From RGIG4079 sp045646905 (GTDB lineage Bacteria; Bacteroidota; Bacteroidia; Bacteroidales; Muribaculaceae): a stretch of DNA of 64,000 nucleotides. Position 1 is the stretch's first letter, and each line of letters starts with the position of its first letter. Below are positions 7,145 through 16,476 of the stretch, in pieces. A program made the position numbers and the translations under genes. The stretch lies in assembly GCA_045646905.1 (NCBI GenBank), contig JAZRLP010000029.1, positions 62,001-126,000 on the forward strand, given 5' to 3'. Under the pieces are notes generated by a model. That model was not told where the DNA came from. It did no database searches and saw only the letters and a list, made by a program, of their open reading frames with translations.

Positions 7145-9187
7145 TTATAGTAAAGAAACCGAACGTTGGATGAACGAGTTCAACGCTTCGCCTTTTAGCA
7201 AACCATTGCCGAGAAGAGCAAGGTCAATCAATTGTTTTACAATAGGTTGATTTGATGCATATTCGCTCATGATGCTGGTTTCATCGGCACGAAGTGATTT
7301 AACGGCTTCTTCAAGTGATGAGATATTCGCATTATCTTCTTCGCTCATTGTTTTATCCTTATTTGCATCGCGAATTTCAGTGATTTTTGCGTTGTTGTCG
7401 TTGATTGACTTTGTGATAGGAGCAAGTTTTTCAGCAACATTAGCATCGGCATTTTCGCGAATCTTTGCAATTAGAGGATGCTCAGTGTTTACAATAAGGT
7501 TGTAACTATCGGGCATTTCTCCATAGAAGTTCATTCCAGGTTGGAATGCTGCCATCTCTTTCATGCGACGCATATACTCATTTTGGGTGATGATGATTGG
7601 AGAGTCGGTAGCACTCATTACCTCAAATGTTACGATAAATTGAGCTTTGTCAACTGTAGGAATTTGCGAGTTGAAAATTCCTGTCAACATATTGCGTTGG
7701 TCGGTTGTGAGAAGAACCTCTTTTTTGTTCTCTTTGCGAATGAGGTTGTCAATAACATCGCTGTCAACACGCACAAATTGAGATTTTTCAACTTGTTGTT
7801 CTAAAAGACCAATGAAATGACAATCGAGTTGTCCATCCATTAAAAGCACATTATAACCTTTTTCGGTAGCAGCATTAATATAGGTATATTGAGCTACTGG
7901 GTCGGTAGTATATAGATGGATGAGATTACCATCCTTATCGGTTTGAGTTGATTCAATGAGTTGTTTGTACTCTTCAAGGGTGTAGTATTTACCTTCAGTG
8001 TCTTTTAGGAGAGTAAATTTCTTGCCTGCTTCGCGGAATTTTTCATCGCTCAACATTCCATATTCAATGAAGATTTTAATATCGTCCCATTTCTTTTCAA
8101 ATTCAATGCGGTCGGCTTTAAATATCTCTTCAAGACGAGAAGATACTTTCTTTGTAATATAAGTTGAGATTTTCTTAACAGCCGCATCGCTTTGAAGGTA
8201 TGAGCGAGACACATTAAGAGGAATATCGGGAGAGTCGATTACCCCTTGGAGCAACATTAGGAATTCGGGTACAACACCTTCAACCGAATCAGTTACAAAT
8301 ACTTGGTTGCAATATAGTTGTATGCGATTTTTGTTGATGTCAAAGTTGTTCTTGATTTTAGGGAAGAATAATATCCCTGTGAGTGTGAATGGGTAATCCA
8401 CATTCAAGTGAATCCAAAATAGAGGATCATCTTGGCCAGGATAAAGTTCGTGGTAGAAGTTTAGATAATCTTCATCTTTTAATTCAGCAGGCTTCTTCAT
8501 CCATGCGGGAGATGTTTCATTGATTACCTTATCTTTATCGGTGTCAACATATTTCCCATCTTTCCATTCTTGTTCTTTGCCCGAAATGACAGGAACAGGG
8601 AGGAATCGACAATATTTTTTTAATAAAGTGTCGATGCGTGATTGTTCAAGAAAATCCTTGTTTTCATCATCAATATATAGAATGATGTCGGTACCACGAG
8701 ATTCTTTGCTGATTTCTTCCATAGAATACTCGGGAGAACCATCACATTCCCATTTCACAGCTTTTGCACCATCTTTGTATGAAAGTGAGCGTATTTCAAC
8801 CTTCTTCGCAACCATAAAGGCTGAATAGAAACCCAATCCAAAATGTCCAATTATAGCATTGGCATTGTCTTTATATTTTTCAAGAAACTCTTCTGCACCC
8901 GAGAACGCAATTTGGTTGATGTATTTATCAATATCTTCGGCGGTCATACCTATACCTTTGTCGCTTACGGTAAGGGTACCTTTGTCTTTGTCGAGCGAGA
9001 TTTTTACATTTAATTCACCTACTTCGCCCTTGTATTCGCCACATGATGATAGAGTTTTAAGTTTTTGAGTTGCATCAATAGCGTTTGAAACTAGCTCACG
9101 AAGGAAGATTTCGTGATCGCTATAAAGAAATTTTTTGATTACGGGAAAGATGTTTTCGGTTGTAACACCTATATTACCTTTTTTCAT
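7145..9187 (-). CDS. htpG: Chaperone protein HtpG (bacterial Hsp90)
   Basis: 680 aa ATP-dependent cytoplasmic chaperone. The N-terminal GHKL ATPase domain shows ELVSNAIDA (about 31-39), SDKGIGMT (near 80) and GHFGLGFYSAFMVA (near 115-128). The middle domain includes NVSRSYLQSDAAVKKI and the C-terminal dimerisation domain reaches the natural end. Length is normal for the Bacteroidota form. It lies 47 nt downstream of clpC on the same strand, probably as part of one stress unit, and ends at a hairpin at 7094-7120. No CIRCE-like element was seen. Confidence 0.97.
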   Translation of the reverse strand: MKKGNIGVTTENIFPVIKKFLYSDHEIFLRELVSNAIDATQKLKTLSSCGEYKGEVGELNVKISLDKDKGTLTVSDKGIGMTAEDIDKYINQIAFSGAEEFLEKYKDNANAIIGHFGLGFYSAFMVAKKVEIRSLSYKDGAKAVKWECDGSPEYSMEEISKESRGTDIILYIDDENKDFLEQSRIDTLLKKYCRFLPVPVISGKEQEWKDGKYVDTDKDKVINETSPAWMKKPAELKDEDYLNFYHELYPGQDDPLFWIHLNVDYPFTLTGILFFPKIKNNFDINKNRIQLYCNQVFVTDSVEGVVPEFLMLLQGVIDSPDIPLNVSRSYLQSDAAVKKISTYITKKVSSRLEEIFKADRIEFEKKWDDIKIFIEYGMLSDEKFREAGKKFTLLKDTEGKYYTLEEYKQLIESTQTDKDGNLIHLYTTDPVAQYTYINAATEKGYNVLLMDGQLDCHFIGLLEQQVEKSQFVRVDSDVIDNLIRKENKKEVLLTTDQRNMLTGIFNSQIPTVDKAQFIVTFEVMSATDSPIIITQNEYMRRMKEMAAFQPGMNFYGEMPDSYNLIVNTEHPLIAKIRENADANVAEKLAPITKSINDNNAKITEIRDANKDKTMSEEDNANISSLEEAVKSLRADETSIMSEYASNQPIVKQLIDLALLGNGLLKGEALNSFIQRSVSLL

Positions 9188-9234
9188 AATTATATTGTTT
9201 GATGTTTTTTGAATGTTTTATGATATATAATATT

Positions 9235-11772
9235 TTATTCAGTTTTAGTTATTGAATTGTTTACTATTGAAGTGGAAATTTTGTCATTTTCTTTGTCATA
9301 GTCAACAATAATTGTGTCACCAACTGACACTGCTTCACTTATTATCAGTTCGGCCAATTCATCTTCAAGATATTTTTGAATAGCTCGCTTTAATGGGCGT
9401 GCGCCATATTGAACATCATAACCCTTTTCGGCAATAAAAGTTTTGGCTTCATCCGATATTTTTAGAGTGTATCCAAGTTCAGTTATTCTCTTAAAAAAAC
9501 CAACAAGTTCAATATCAATAATCTTAAAGATAGCTTCCTTATCGAGAGAATCAAATATAATAATGTCATCAACACGATTCAAGAATTCGGGCGAAAAAGC
9601 CTTATTAAGAGCCTTCTGTAGAACAGAATGAGAATATTCTTTGTCGATTTTTTGTGTGTTAAATCCTATGCCCGAACCAAATTCTTTCAATTGGCGAGTT
9701 CCGACATTTGATGTCATAATTATTATAGTATTTTTGAAATCAACTTTTCGGCCAAAGCTATCGGTTAGTCGACCTTCATCCATAACTTGTAACAAGATGT
9801 TGAACACATCGGGGTGTGCTTTCTCAATCTCGTCAAGAAGTACAATTGAATAAGGACGGCGACGAACCTTTTCGGTGAGTTGACCACCTTCTTCATATCC
9901 TACATATCCAGGAGGTGCTCCTACTAATCTCGATACGGTGAATTTTTCCATAAATTCACTCATGTCAACTCTTATGAGGTTGTCGGCCGAGTCAAAAAGA
10001 TATTCGGCAAGTTTCTTTGCAAGATGAGTTTTACCCACACCAGTAGGCCCGAGGAACATAAATGTACCAATGGGTTTGTTTGGGTCTTTTAGCCCTATGC
10101 GATTGCGTTGTATCGCTTTTGTTATTTTGTCAATAGCATTGTCTTGTCCAATGATTTCGCTTTTTAAAGTCGGCGACATTTTGACGAGTCGTTTACCCTC
10201 GGCTTGTGCAACGCGTTGAACCGGTACTCCAGTCATCATTGCAACAACTTCGGCAACCTTGTCTTCGTCAACTGTTTCACGCTCTTTGTTGAGGTTTTCT
10301 TCCCATCGTTTTTTCGCCTCTTCGAGTTCAGCGCGAAGTTTGTGCTCTTTGTCGCGAAAAGCAGCAGCGCTTTCAAAGTTTTGGGCTTGAGCAGCTTTAA
10401 GTTTGCTTTGAGCAGTTTCGCCTATTACGATTTCAAGATCTTCAATCTCTTTGGGGACGGTTATGTTTGTAACATGCACTCTTGACCCTGCTTCATCAAG
10501 TGCGTCGATTGCCTTATCGGGGAAATTGCGATCACTTACATAGCGTTGTGTGAGATTAACACAAGCACTAATGGCCTCGGGGGTGAAGTTTACATTGTGA
10601 TGCTCTTCATACTTGTCCTTGATGTTATTTAAGATTTGTAGAGTTTCTTCTGGAGTGGTTGGCTCAACAATCACTTTTTGAAAACGGCGTTCCAAAGCTC
10701 CATCTTTTTCGATGTTTTTGCGATATTCGTCAAGAGTAGTTGCTCCAATGCATTGTATTTCACCACGAGCCAATGCTGGCTTGAGGATGTTTGCCGCATC
10801 CATAGTGCCTTGTGCATTTCCTGCACCAACAATTGTATGAATCTCGTCAATAAACAATATAATGTCTTTGTTTTTAGATAGTTCGTTGAGAATTGCCTTG
10901 AGGCGCTCTTCAAATTGACCACGAAACTTTGTCCCAGCTACAATGGTTGCCATGTCTAACGCAATGACTCGTTTGTTGAATAATAATCGAGATACTTTGT
11001 GCTGTACAATACGCAATGCGAGTCCTTCTACTATAGCCGATTTTCCAACGCCAGGTTCCCCAATTAATACAGGGTTATTTTTCTTTCGGCGACTAAGAAT
11101 TTGCGCAATGCGTTCGATTTCTTTGTCTCGACCTATAACTGGGTCAAGCCTATTTTCTTCGGCAGCACGAGTCATGTCTATCCCGTATTTATCTAATACA
11201 GGAGTGTCGTTACCTTCGTGTGTTTGAGATGTTTTTTTGACTGGGGTAGTTGTCTCGTTATTTTCTTGTGACATTATGTCATCTTCTTCAAAGTCTTCAT
11301 CCGAGAACCCTGCGCCCATAGTAGGCAATTCGGCTTCTTTTTTTAGACAATTGTATAGCGAGTCGTAATTTATACCTATATTGATAAATGTTTTCAAAAA
11401 ATCCATATTTTGAGTTTCTGAATTGTGAAATAAAGCAAGAAGAAGATGTTCAGCATCAACATATTCGCTTTTCAGCATTCGAGCCTCAAGAGTGCTGAGT
11501 TTAATGATTCGTTCGGCTAATGGACTGGTAATGATATTTTCTTCTGTCAAATTTGAGTTACAATGAGCAACGCTGTCAATTTCATTCCTAAGTTGAGGAA
11601 TAGAATAGTTGGTTGATGCCGATTCGATTAATCTATATGATTTGCTAGAACTATCGCTTGTTAGCGCAAGAAATAAGTGTATTGGCTCTATTTCTTGGCT
11701 ATTGTGGCGAATAGCTTCATCTCTGCTTCGTTCGAGTATGTTTTTGTATTCAGGAGTGAATTTTAATTCCAT
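9235..11772 (-). CDS. clpC: ATP-dependent Clp protease ATP-binding subunit ClpC
   Basis: 845 aa AAA+ unfoldase that feeds substrates to ClpP. Order of domains: N-terminal double Clp-N repeat (1 to about 150), an acidic linker, first AAA module with Walker A GEPGVGKS near residue 240, a UVR-type coiled segment near 460 (NFESAAAFRDKEHKL) that marks ClpC rather than ClpA/ClpB, second AAA module with GPTGVGKTHL near 576, and a C-terminal D2-small domain (YGARPLKRAIQKYLED). Monocistronic start with its own -7 element; htpG follows. Divergent from gyrA. Confidence 0.95.
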   Translation of the reverse strand: MELKFTPEYKNILERSRDEAIRHNSQEIEPIHLFLALTSDSSSKSYRLIESASTNYSIPQLRNEIDSVAHCNSNLTEENIITSPLAERIIKLSTLEARMLKSEYVDAEHLLLALFHNSETQNMDFLKTFINIGINYDSLYNCLKKEAELPTMGAGFSDEDFEEDDIMSQENNETTTPVKKTSQTHEGNDTPVLDKYGIDMTRAAEENRLDPVIGRDKEIERIAQILSRRKKNNPVLIGEPGVGKSAIVEGLALRIVQHKVSRLLFNKRVIALDMATIVAGTKFRGQFEERLKAILNELSKNKDIILFIDEIHTIVGAGNAQGTMDAANILKPALARGEIQCIGATTLDEYRKNIEKDGALERRFQKVIVEPTTPEETLQILNNIKDKYEEHHNVNFTPEAISACVNLTQRYVSDRNFPDKAIDALDEAGSRVHVTNITVPKEIEDLEIVIGETAQSKLKAAQAQNFESAAAFRDKEHKLRAELEEAKKRWEENLNKERETVDEDKVAEVVAMMTGVPVQRVAQAEGKRLVKMSPTLKSEIIGQDNAIDKITKAIQRNRIGLKDPNKPIGTFMFLGPTGVGKTHLAKKLAEYLFDSADNLIRVDMSEFMEKFTVSRLVGAPPGYVGYEEGGQLTEKVRRRPYSIVLLDEIEKAHPDVFNILLQVMDEGRLTDSFGRKVDFKNTIIIMTSNVGTRQLKEFGSGIGFNTQKIDKEYSHSVLQKALNKAFSPEFLNRVDDIIIFDSLDKEAIFKIIDIELVGFFKRITELGYTLKISDEAKTFIAEKGYDVQYGARPLKRAIQKYLEDELAELIISEAVSVGDTIIVDYDKENDKISTSIVNNSITKTE

Positions 11773-11824
11773 ATTATTCTAAAAAAAATAACCTTTTGTT
11801 TTATTAATACTGCAATTATTGTGC

Positions 11825-11832
11825 CAAAGATA
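11825..11832 (-). promoter_or_regulatory. -7 promoter element for clpC
   Basis: TATCTTTG on the minus strand, a perfect TAnnTTTG, 52 nt upstream of the clpC ATG. The -33 region has no clear TTTG. Confidence 0.6.
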
Positions 11833-11916
11833 TGGTTTAAAATTGAGCCATTATTAACACTTGATTTAAAAAATCAAAAGATGGTCTGAAAATTTAATTT
11901 TTTGCAAAAAAAATGT

Positions 11917-11924
11917 TATCTTTG
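11917..11924 (+). promoter_or_regulatory. -7 promoter element for gyrA
   Basis: TATCTTTG, a perfect match, giving a leader of about 80 nt before the ATG at 12013. The leader holds a short inverted repeat (AGTCT ... AGACT) but nothing that I recognise as a known RNA element. Confidence 0.6.
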
Positions 11925-12012
11925 TATGATAATTTATATGTAATTAAACCGAGCAGACAAGTAGTAGTCTAATTGGTTAAAATAAGACTAATTTAATCAT
12001 CATTATAATAAA

Positions 12013-14568
12013 ATGTTGGAACAAGATCGAATATTAAAGATCAATATTGAAAATGAAATGAAATCGGCATATATCGACTATTCTATGTCGGTAATTGTGT
12101 CGCGTGCATTGCCCGATGTGCGAGATGGTTTAAAACCAGTGCATCGTCGCGTGCTTTATGGTATGAATGAGATGGGTAATACATCAGATCATCCCCATAA
12201 GAAATCGGCTAATTGTGTCGGTGAGGTAATGGGTAAGTATCACCCTCATGGTGACTCATCAATTTATGGTACAGTTGTGCGTTTGGCGCAACCTTGGGCC
12301 TTGCGTTATACTTTGGTCGATGGTCATGGTAACTTCGGCTCGGTCGATGGTGATAGCGCTGCGGCAATGCGTTATACTGAGGTTCGTTTGGATAAAATTG
12401 GCGAAGAGATGCTTCAAGATATTGAAGCCGATACCGTTGATTTCCAACCAAACTATGACAACTCTCGTAAAGAACCTACGGTATTGCCAACCCGTTTCCC
12501 TAATTTGTTGGTAAATGGTGCGTCGGGTATTGCTGTGGGTATGGCTACAAATATGCCTCCTCATAATTTGACAGAGTCAATTAATGCATGTGTAGCTTTG
12601 GTAGATAATCCCGAGTTGACTATACCCGAGTTGATGCAATATATTAAAGCACCCGATTTCCCTACAGGTGGTACAATTTATGGCTACAATGGGGTGAAAG
12701 ATGCTTTTGAAACTGGTCGCGGTCGCATATTGATTCGTGCTAAAGCTGAAATTGAAGCCGATGCTAATCATGAAGACATTATCGTCACCGAAATACCATA
12801 TAATGTAAATAAAGCAGAATTGATTAAGTATATTGCAGAGCTTGTCAATGAAAAGAAAATTGATGGTATTGCCGACCTTAATGATGAAAGTAACTACAAA
12901 GGTATGCGTATTGTTATCCGTTTGAAAAGCGACGCAAATGCAAATGTAGTACTTAATAAATTATATAAAATGACACAAATGCAAGCATCATTCAGTGTGA
13001 ATAATGTTGCATTGGTTAATGGCCGTCCTAAATTATTGAATTTGAAAGAATTATTGCAATCATTTATTGACCATCGTCATGATGTGGTAATTCGTCGCAC
13101 TAAATTCCAATTGGGTAAAGCTCAAGAAAAAGCCCACATATTGCAAGGGTTAATAATTGCTTCACAAAACATTGATGAAGTAATACATATTATTAGATCT
13201 TCGGCAAATACCGATGAAGCTAAGACTCGTTTGAGTGAACGATTTGAATTGACCGACGCTCAAACAACAGCAATCGTTGAAATGCGATTGAAACAGCTCA
13301 CCGGCCTTGAACAAGATAAACTTACTCAGGCTTATGAAGAAATTTTGCAACTTATCGCAAGTTTAGAAGAGATTCTTAATAATGATGTTGTTTGTCGTAA
13401 TCTTATTAAAGATGAATTGATTGAAATTCGCGATAAATATGGCGATGAGCGTCGCACTGAAATTGACTATACTGCTGGCGATTTTAATGCTGAAGATTTC
13501 TATGCCGATGATGAAATGATTATTACAATCTCTCACCTTGGTTATATTAAACGCACTCCGTTGGCTGAGTTCCGTGCTCAAAATAAGGGTGGAGTAGGAG
13601 CCAAAGGTAGTGATACTCGTGACGAAGACTTTATTGAGCATATCTATTCGGCATCAATGCATAGCTATATGTTGTTCTTTACTCAAAAAGGACGTTGCTA
13701 TTGGTTGAAAGTATATGACATCCCCGAAGGAACAAAGAACTCGAAGGGTAGAGCTATTCAAAACTTGCTTAATATTGAGCCTGATGATGCTGTTAAGGCA
13801 TTTATTAGAATAAAAGGTCTAGGCGATAGTGAATTTGTGAACAATCACAATCTGATTTTCTGTACTAAAAATGGTATAATTAAGAAAACAAAACTTGAAG
13901 CATATTCTCGTCCTCGTGCTAACGGTGTTAATGCTATTATTATTCGTGAAGATGACCAATTGTTACAAGTTGAGTTGACCGATGGTAATTCAGAAATCCT
14001 TATCGCCAATCGCAATGGCCGTGCTATTCGTTTCCATGAAAGTAAGGTGCGTGAAATGGGGCGTATGTCAACCGGTGTGCGTGGCATGACACTTGATGGT
14101 GGTGACGATGAGGTTGTCGGAATGATATGTATGAATGCCGATTCAGAAAATAATGTTATGGTGCTTTCTGAAAATGGTTATGGTAAACGTTCTTTATTAG
14201 AAGATTATCGCATTACTAACCGTGGCGGTAAGGGTGTTAAAACGATGAATGTTACCGAAAAAACAGGCTCACTTGTTGCGATAAAGAGCGTCAATGATGA
14301 AAATGACTTGGTAATTATCAATAAATCGGGTATCACATTGCGCATTCATGTCGCTGACTTTAGAGTAATGGGTCGTGCAACTCAAGGTGTGAGAGTGATA
14401 AACCTAGAGAAACGAAATGATACAATTGCCTCGGTATGTTGCGTTGATACTGATCCCGAAGAAGAAGTTGAACAAGTTGATGGCGAAGTATTAGACGGGC
14501 CAGTTTTGGATGAAGATGTAAATGAAACAGAAGGGGTAGAAGACCCTCAAGAAGAATCTGAAGAATAA
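12013..14568 (+). CDS. gyrA: DNA gyrase subunit A
   Basis: 851 aa, the breakage-reunion subunit of type II topoisomerase. The winged-helix region has HPHGDSSIYG, and the catalytic tyrosine lies near residue 120 in AAMRYTEVRL. The C-terminal half is a six-bladed DNA-wrapping propeller with the GyrA-box-like QNKGGVGAKG near residue 522, which separates it from ParC. An acidic tail (EEEVEQVDGEV onward) closes the protein. The residue matching E. coli Asp87 is Gly here (GDSSIYG). Co-oriented with, and 26 nt before, a TPR protein gene. Confidence 0.96.
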   Translation: MLEQDRILKINIENEMKSAYIDYSMSVIVSRALPDVRDGLKPVHRRVLYGMNEMGNTSDHPHKKSANCVGEVMGKYHPHGDSSIYGTVVRLAQPWALRYTLVDGHGNFGSVDGDSAAAMRYTEVRLDKIGEEMLQDIEADTVDFQPNYDNSRKEPTVLPTRFPNLLVNGASGIAVGMATNMPPHNLTESINACVALVDNPELTIPELMQYIKAPDFPTGGTIYGYNGVKDAFETGRGRILIRAKAEIEADANHEDIIVTEIPYNVNKAELIKYIAELVNEKKIDGIADLNDESNYKGMRIVIRLKSDANANVVLNKLYKMTQMQASFSVNNVALVNGRPKLLNLKELLQSFIDHRHDVVIRRTKFQLGKAQEKAHILQGLIIASQNIDEVIHIIRSSANTDEAKTRLSERFELTDAQTTAIVEMRLKQLTGLEQDKLTQAYEEILQLIASLEEILNNDVVCRNLIKDELIEIRDKYGDERRTEIDYTAGDFNAEDFYADDEMIITISHLGYIKRTPLAEFRAQNKGGVGAKGSDTRDEDFIEHIYSASMHSYMLFFTQKGRCYWLKVYDIPEGTKNSKGRAIQNLLNIEPDDAVKAFIRIKGLGDSEFVNNHNLIFCTKNGIIKKTKLEAYSRPRANGVNAIIIREDDQLLQVELTDGNSEILIANRNGRAIRFHESKVREMGRMSTGVRGMTLDGGDDEVVGMICMNADSENNVMVLSENGYGKRSLLEDYRITNRGGKGVKTMNVTEKTGSLVAIKSVNDENDLVIINKSGITLRIHVADFRVMGRATQGVRVINLEKRNDTIASVCCVDTDPEEEVEQVDGEVLDGPVLDEDVNETEGVEDPQEESEE

Positions 14569-14594
14569 TATTAACAACTTAAATACGATAAATT

Positions 14595-15818
14595 ATGAAG
14601 AAAATTAGTATTTTAGGCTTATGCCTTGTTGCTGGATTGACAATGTCGGCGCAAAAAAGCCTTATGAAGGAGGTTGAAAGTGCTATCAAATCAGGTAATT
14701 TTGATTATCCTACAGTAAAATCTAAAGTTGATGAAATAACAACTAATCCTGAAACAAAGAATGACGCAAAAGCATGGATGCTTGGTGGTAATGCAGCATT
14801 TGCTCACTATGATGCATTGTTCCTAAAAGTGCAAATGGGTCAAGAAGTTGATAAAAAAGAATTGGGAAATGCTTTGATTGATGGATATGACTATATGTTT
14901 AAAGCTTTGCCTCTTGATACTGTAGTTGACGAAAAGGGTAAAGTAAAAACTAAAGAGTCAAAGAAAATTACAAAAAGTATAATTGAAAATCATGCAAGCT
15001 TGTTTAATGCAAGTGAGAGCTTGATTCAAATGGGCGAAAATGAATTGGCTTACAAACTATTATCAACTTATGTTAATACGCTTAATGATGCAAGATTCGC
15101 TAAAATTAAAGAAAATTTGAATCCAGAGTTTTTGAAATATGCTCACTTCTATAAAGCATATGTATCATTAAATACAAGCAAGTATGATGAATGTTTGGCC
15201 GATTGTGATAAGGCTTTGGAATTGGGCTACAATGAAAAACAATTGTTTGATGTAGCTTTGGGTGCAGCATTTGCTTCTCAACCTCAAAATCTTGATGCGG
15301 CATATAGCTATGCCGAAAAAGCTTATGGCTTATATGGAAAGCAAGATGCAAACTATTTGAAAAACATTATCAATATTAATGTATATAGAAAAGAATATGA
15401 TAAAGCTAAAGCGTTTTTAAATGGTTTGTTAGCTGCAGAGCCAACTAATGCAGAGTGTTATAATCTCATGGGTTCAATAAATGACGCTGAAGGTAATCGT
15501 GATGCTGCTATTGAAAACTTCAAAAAAGCAATTGAGTGCGATGCTTCATTGGCTGAGGCTCATTATAATTTAGGAAAAGTGCTTGCTGATAAAGCATTTG
15601 CAATTAATGATGGTCTTTCTGCAGATATTTCAGTGGCAGAATATGAAAAAGTTTATAATACTCAATTGGTGCCATTGTTTAAAGAAGCTACAATTTATTT
15701 AGAAAAAGCCTATGAATTAGATGAACAAAACTTGGGTTCAAAAGCTTTAATTTACTTGCGCAACCTATATAGCAATTTGAGAGATGAAGAAAATCTCAAT
15801 CGTGTAAACTTGATGTAA
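14595..15818 (+). CDS. Secreted tetratricopeptide-repeat protein
   Basis: 407 aa. A Sec signal peptide covers residues 1-19 (ending MSAQ). The rest is helical, with recognisable TPR units: YAHFYKAYVSLNTSKYDECLADCDKALELGY near 175-205 and NAECYNLMGSINDAEGNRDAAIENFKKAIECD plus AEAHYNLGKVLADKA near 280-335. Probably a periplasmic protein-interaction scaffold; the partner is unknown. It shares a transcript with gyrA (26-nt gap) and ends at a strong inverted repeat. Confidence 0.85.
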   Translation: MKKISILGLCLVAGLTMSAQKSLMKEVESAIKSGNFDYPTVKSKVDEITTNPETKNDAKAWMLGGNAAFAHYDALFLKVQMGQEVDKKELGNALIDGYDYMFKALPLDTVVDEKGKVKTKESKKITKSIIENHASLFNASESLIQMGENELAYKLLSTYVNTLNDARFAKIKENLNPEFLKYAHFYKAYVSLNTSKYDECLADCDKALELGYNEKQLFDVALGAAFASQPQNLDAAYSYAEKAYGLYGKQDANYLKNIININVYRKEYDKAKAFLNGLLAAEPTNAECYNLMGSINDAEGNRDAAIENFKKAIECDASLAEAHYNLGKVLADKAFAINDGLSADISVAEYEKVYNTQLVPLFKEATIYLEKAYELDEQNLGSKALIYLRNLYSNLRDEENLNRVNLM

Positions 15819-15839
15819 TCATTTAACAAATCGTTAAAG

Positions 15840-15869
15840 AGAGGGCGACTAATTAATTAGTCGCCCTCT
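15840..15869. terminator. Bidirectional terminator after the gyrA operon
   Basis: Fourteen-bp perfect inverted repeat (GAGGGCGACTAATT and its complement) with no spacer, extended by one A-T pair. It lies between the TPR gene stop and the convergent 5-formyl-THF cyclo-ligase gene. Short T-runs follow on both sides (CTCTTTGC on plus, CTCTCTTT on minus). Confidence 0.75.
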
Positions 15870-15921
15870 TTGCTATTTCGATCTAATTAATAGATTAATG
15901 TTCTTATACACTTCCCATTGA

Positions 15922-16476
15922 TTAAAGAATATTGTGGTTAAGTATTATGGTTTGATGTGGAGTGATTATGATATCCATTGGGATGTCGTGAGCATTAGAT
16001 GGAAGTTTGTCATATAATTGGAAGTCATAGCATATTCCCACCTTAATTACTTCGCTTTGGCATAGTAGTCGGTCATAGTATCCCTTGCCTCTGCCAAGAC
16101 GAATGCCGCTTTTGTCAAAGGCAACACCAGGAATTATTGCTATATCAATTGCAGATAATGGTATTGTGGTTGTACCCACTGGCTCTTGGATATTAAATGC
16201 CCCAAGCTCTGTATTGTTGGCATATAGGATTTCTAGGTCGTTGTTGTTTATGCGAGGAAGATAAATGGATTTATTCTCTCTCCATTTATCTATCATGCTA
16301 TGCGTGTTTAACTCATCGGGTAGAGAATGATATAAAAGAATCTTTGATGCCAATTTGAAGCAGGGTAGTTGTTCTATAGCAGAAGCCACTAATAAAGTGG
16401 CTTCTTTTTTATTTGATTCAGAAATGCTTTTCTTTAAACTTTTTATTTGTTGGCGAATAGAATTCTTCGTTTCCAT
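15922..16476 (-). CDS. 5-formyltetrahydrofolate cyclo-ligase
   Basis: 184 aa enzyme converting 5-formyl-THF to 5,10-methenyl-THF with ATP, salvaging a stable folate form. The diagnostic segment near residues 120-140 reads GVAFDKSGIRLGRGKGYYDRLL, preceded by LPRINNNDLEI, and RQQIKSLKKSI at the N-terminus fits the family. Its ATG overlaps the stop of the upstream protease gene by one base (TAATG), indicating translational coupling. Last gene of a three-gene unit starting with dCMP deaminase. Confidence 0.92.
   Translation of the reverse strand: METKNSIRQQIKSLKKSISESNKKEATLLVASAIEQLPCFKLASKILLYHSLPDELNTHSMIDKWRENKSIYLPRINNNDLEILYANNTELGAFNIQEPVGTTTIPLSAIDIAIIPGVAFDKSGIRLGRGKGYYDRLLCQSEVIKVGICYDFQLYDKLPSNAHDIPMDIIITPHQTIILNHNIL

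Noticed and set aside
12209..14087. Several open frames antisense to gyrA
   Set aside because: They follow from codon use of gyrA; none has a start context, promoter or recognisable domain.
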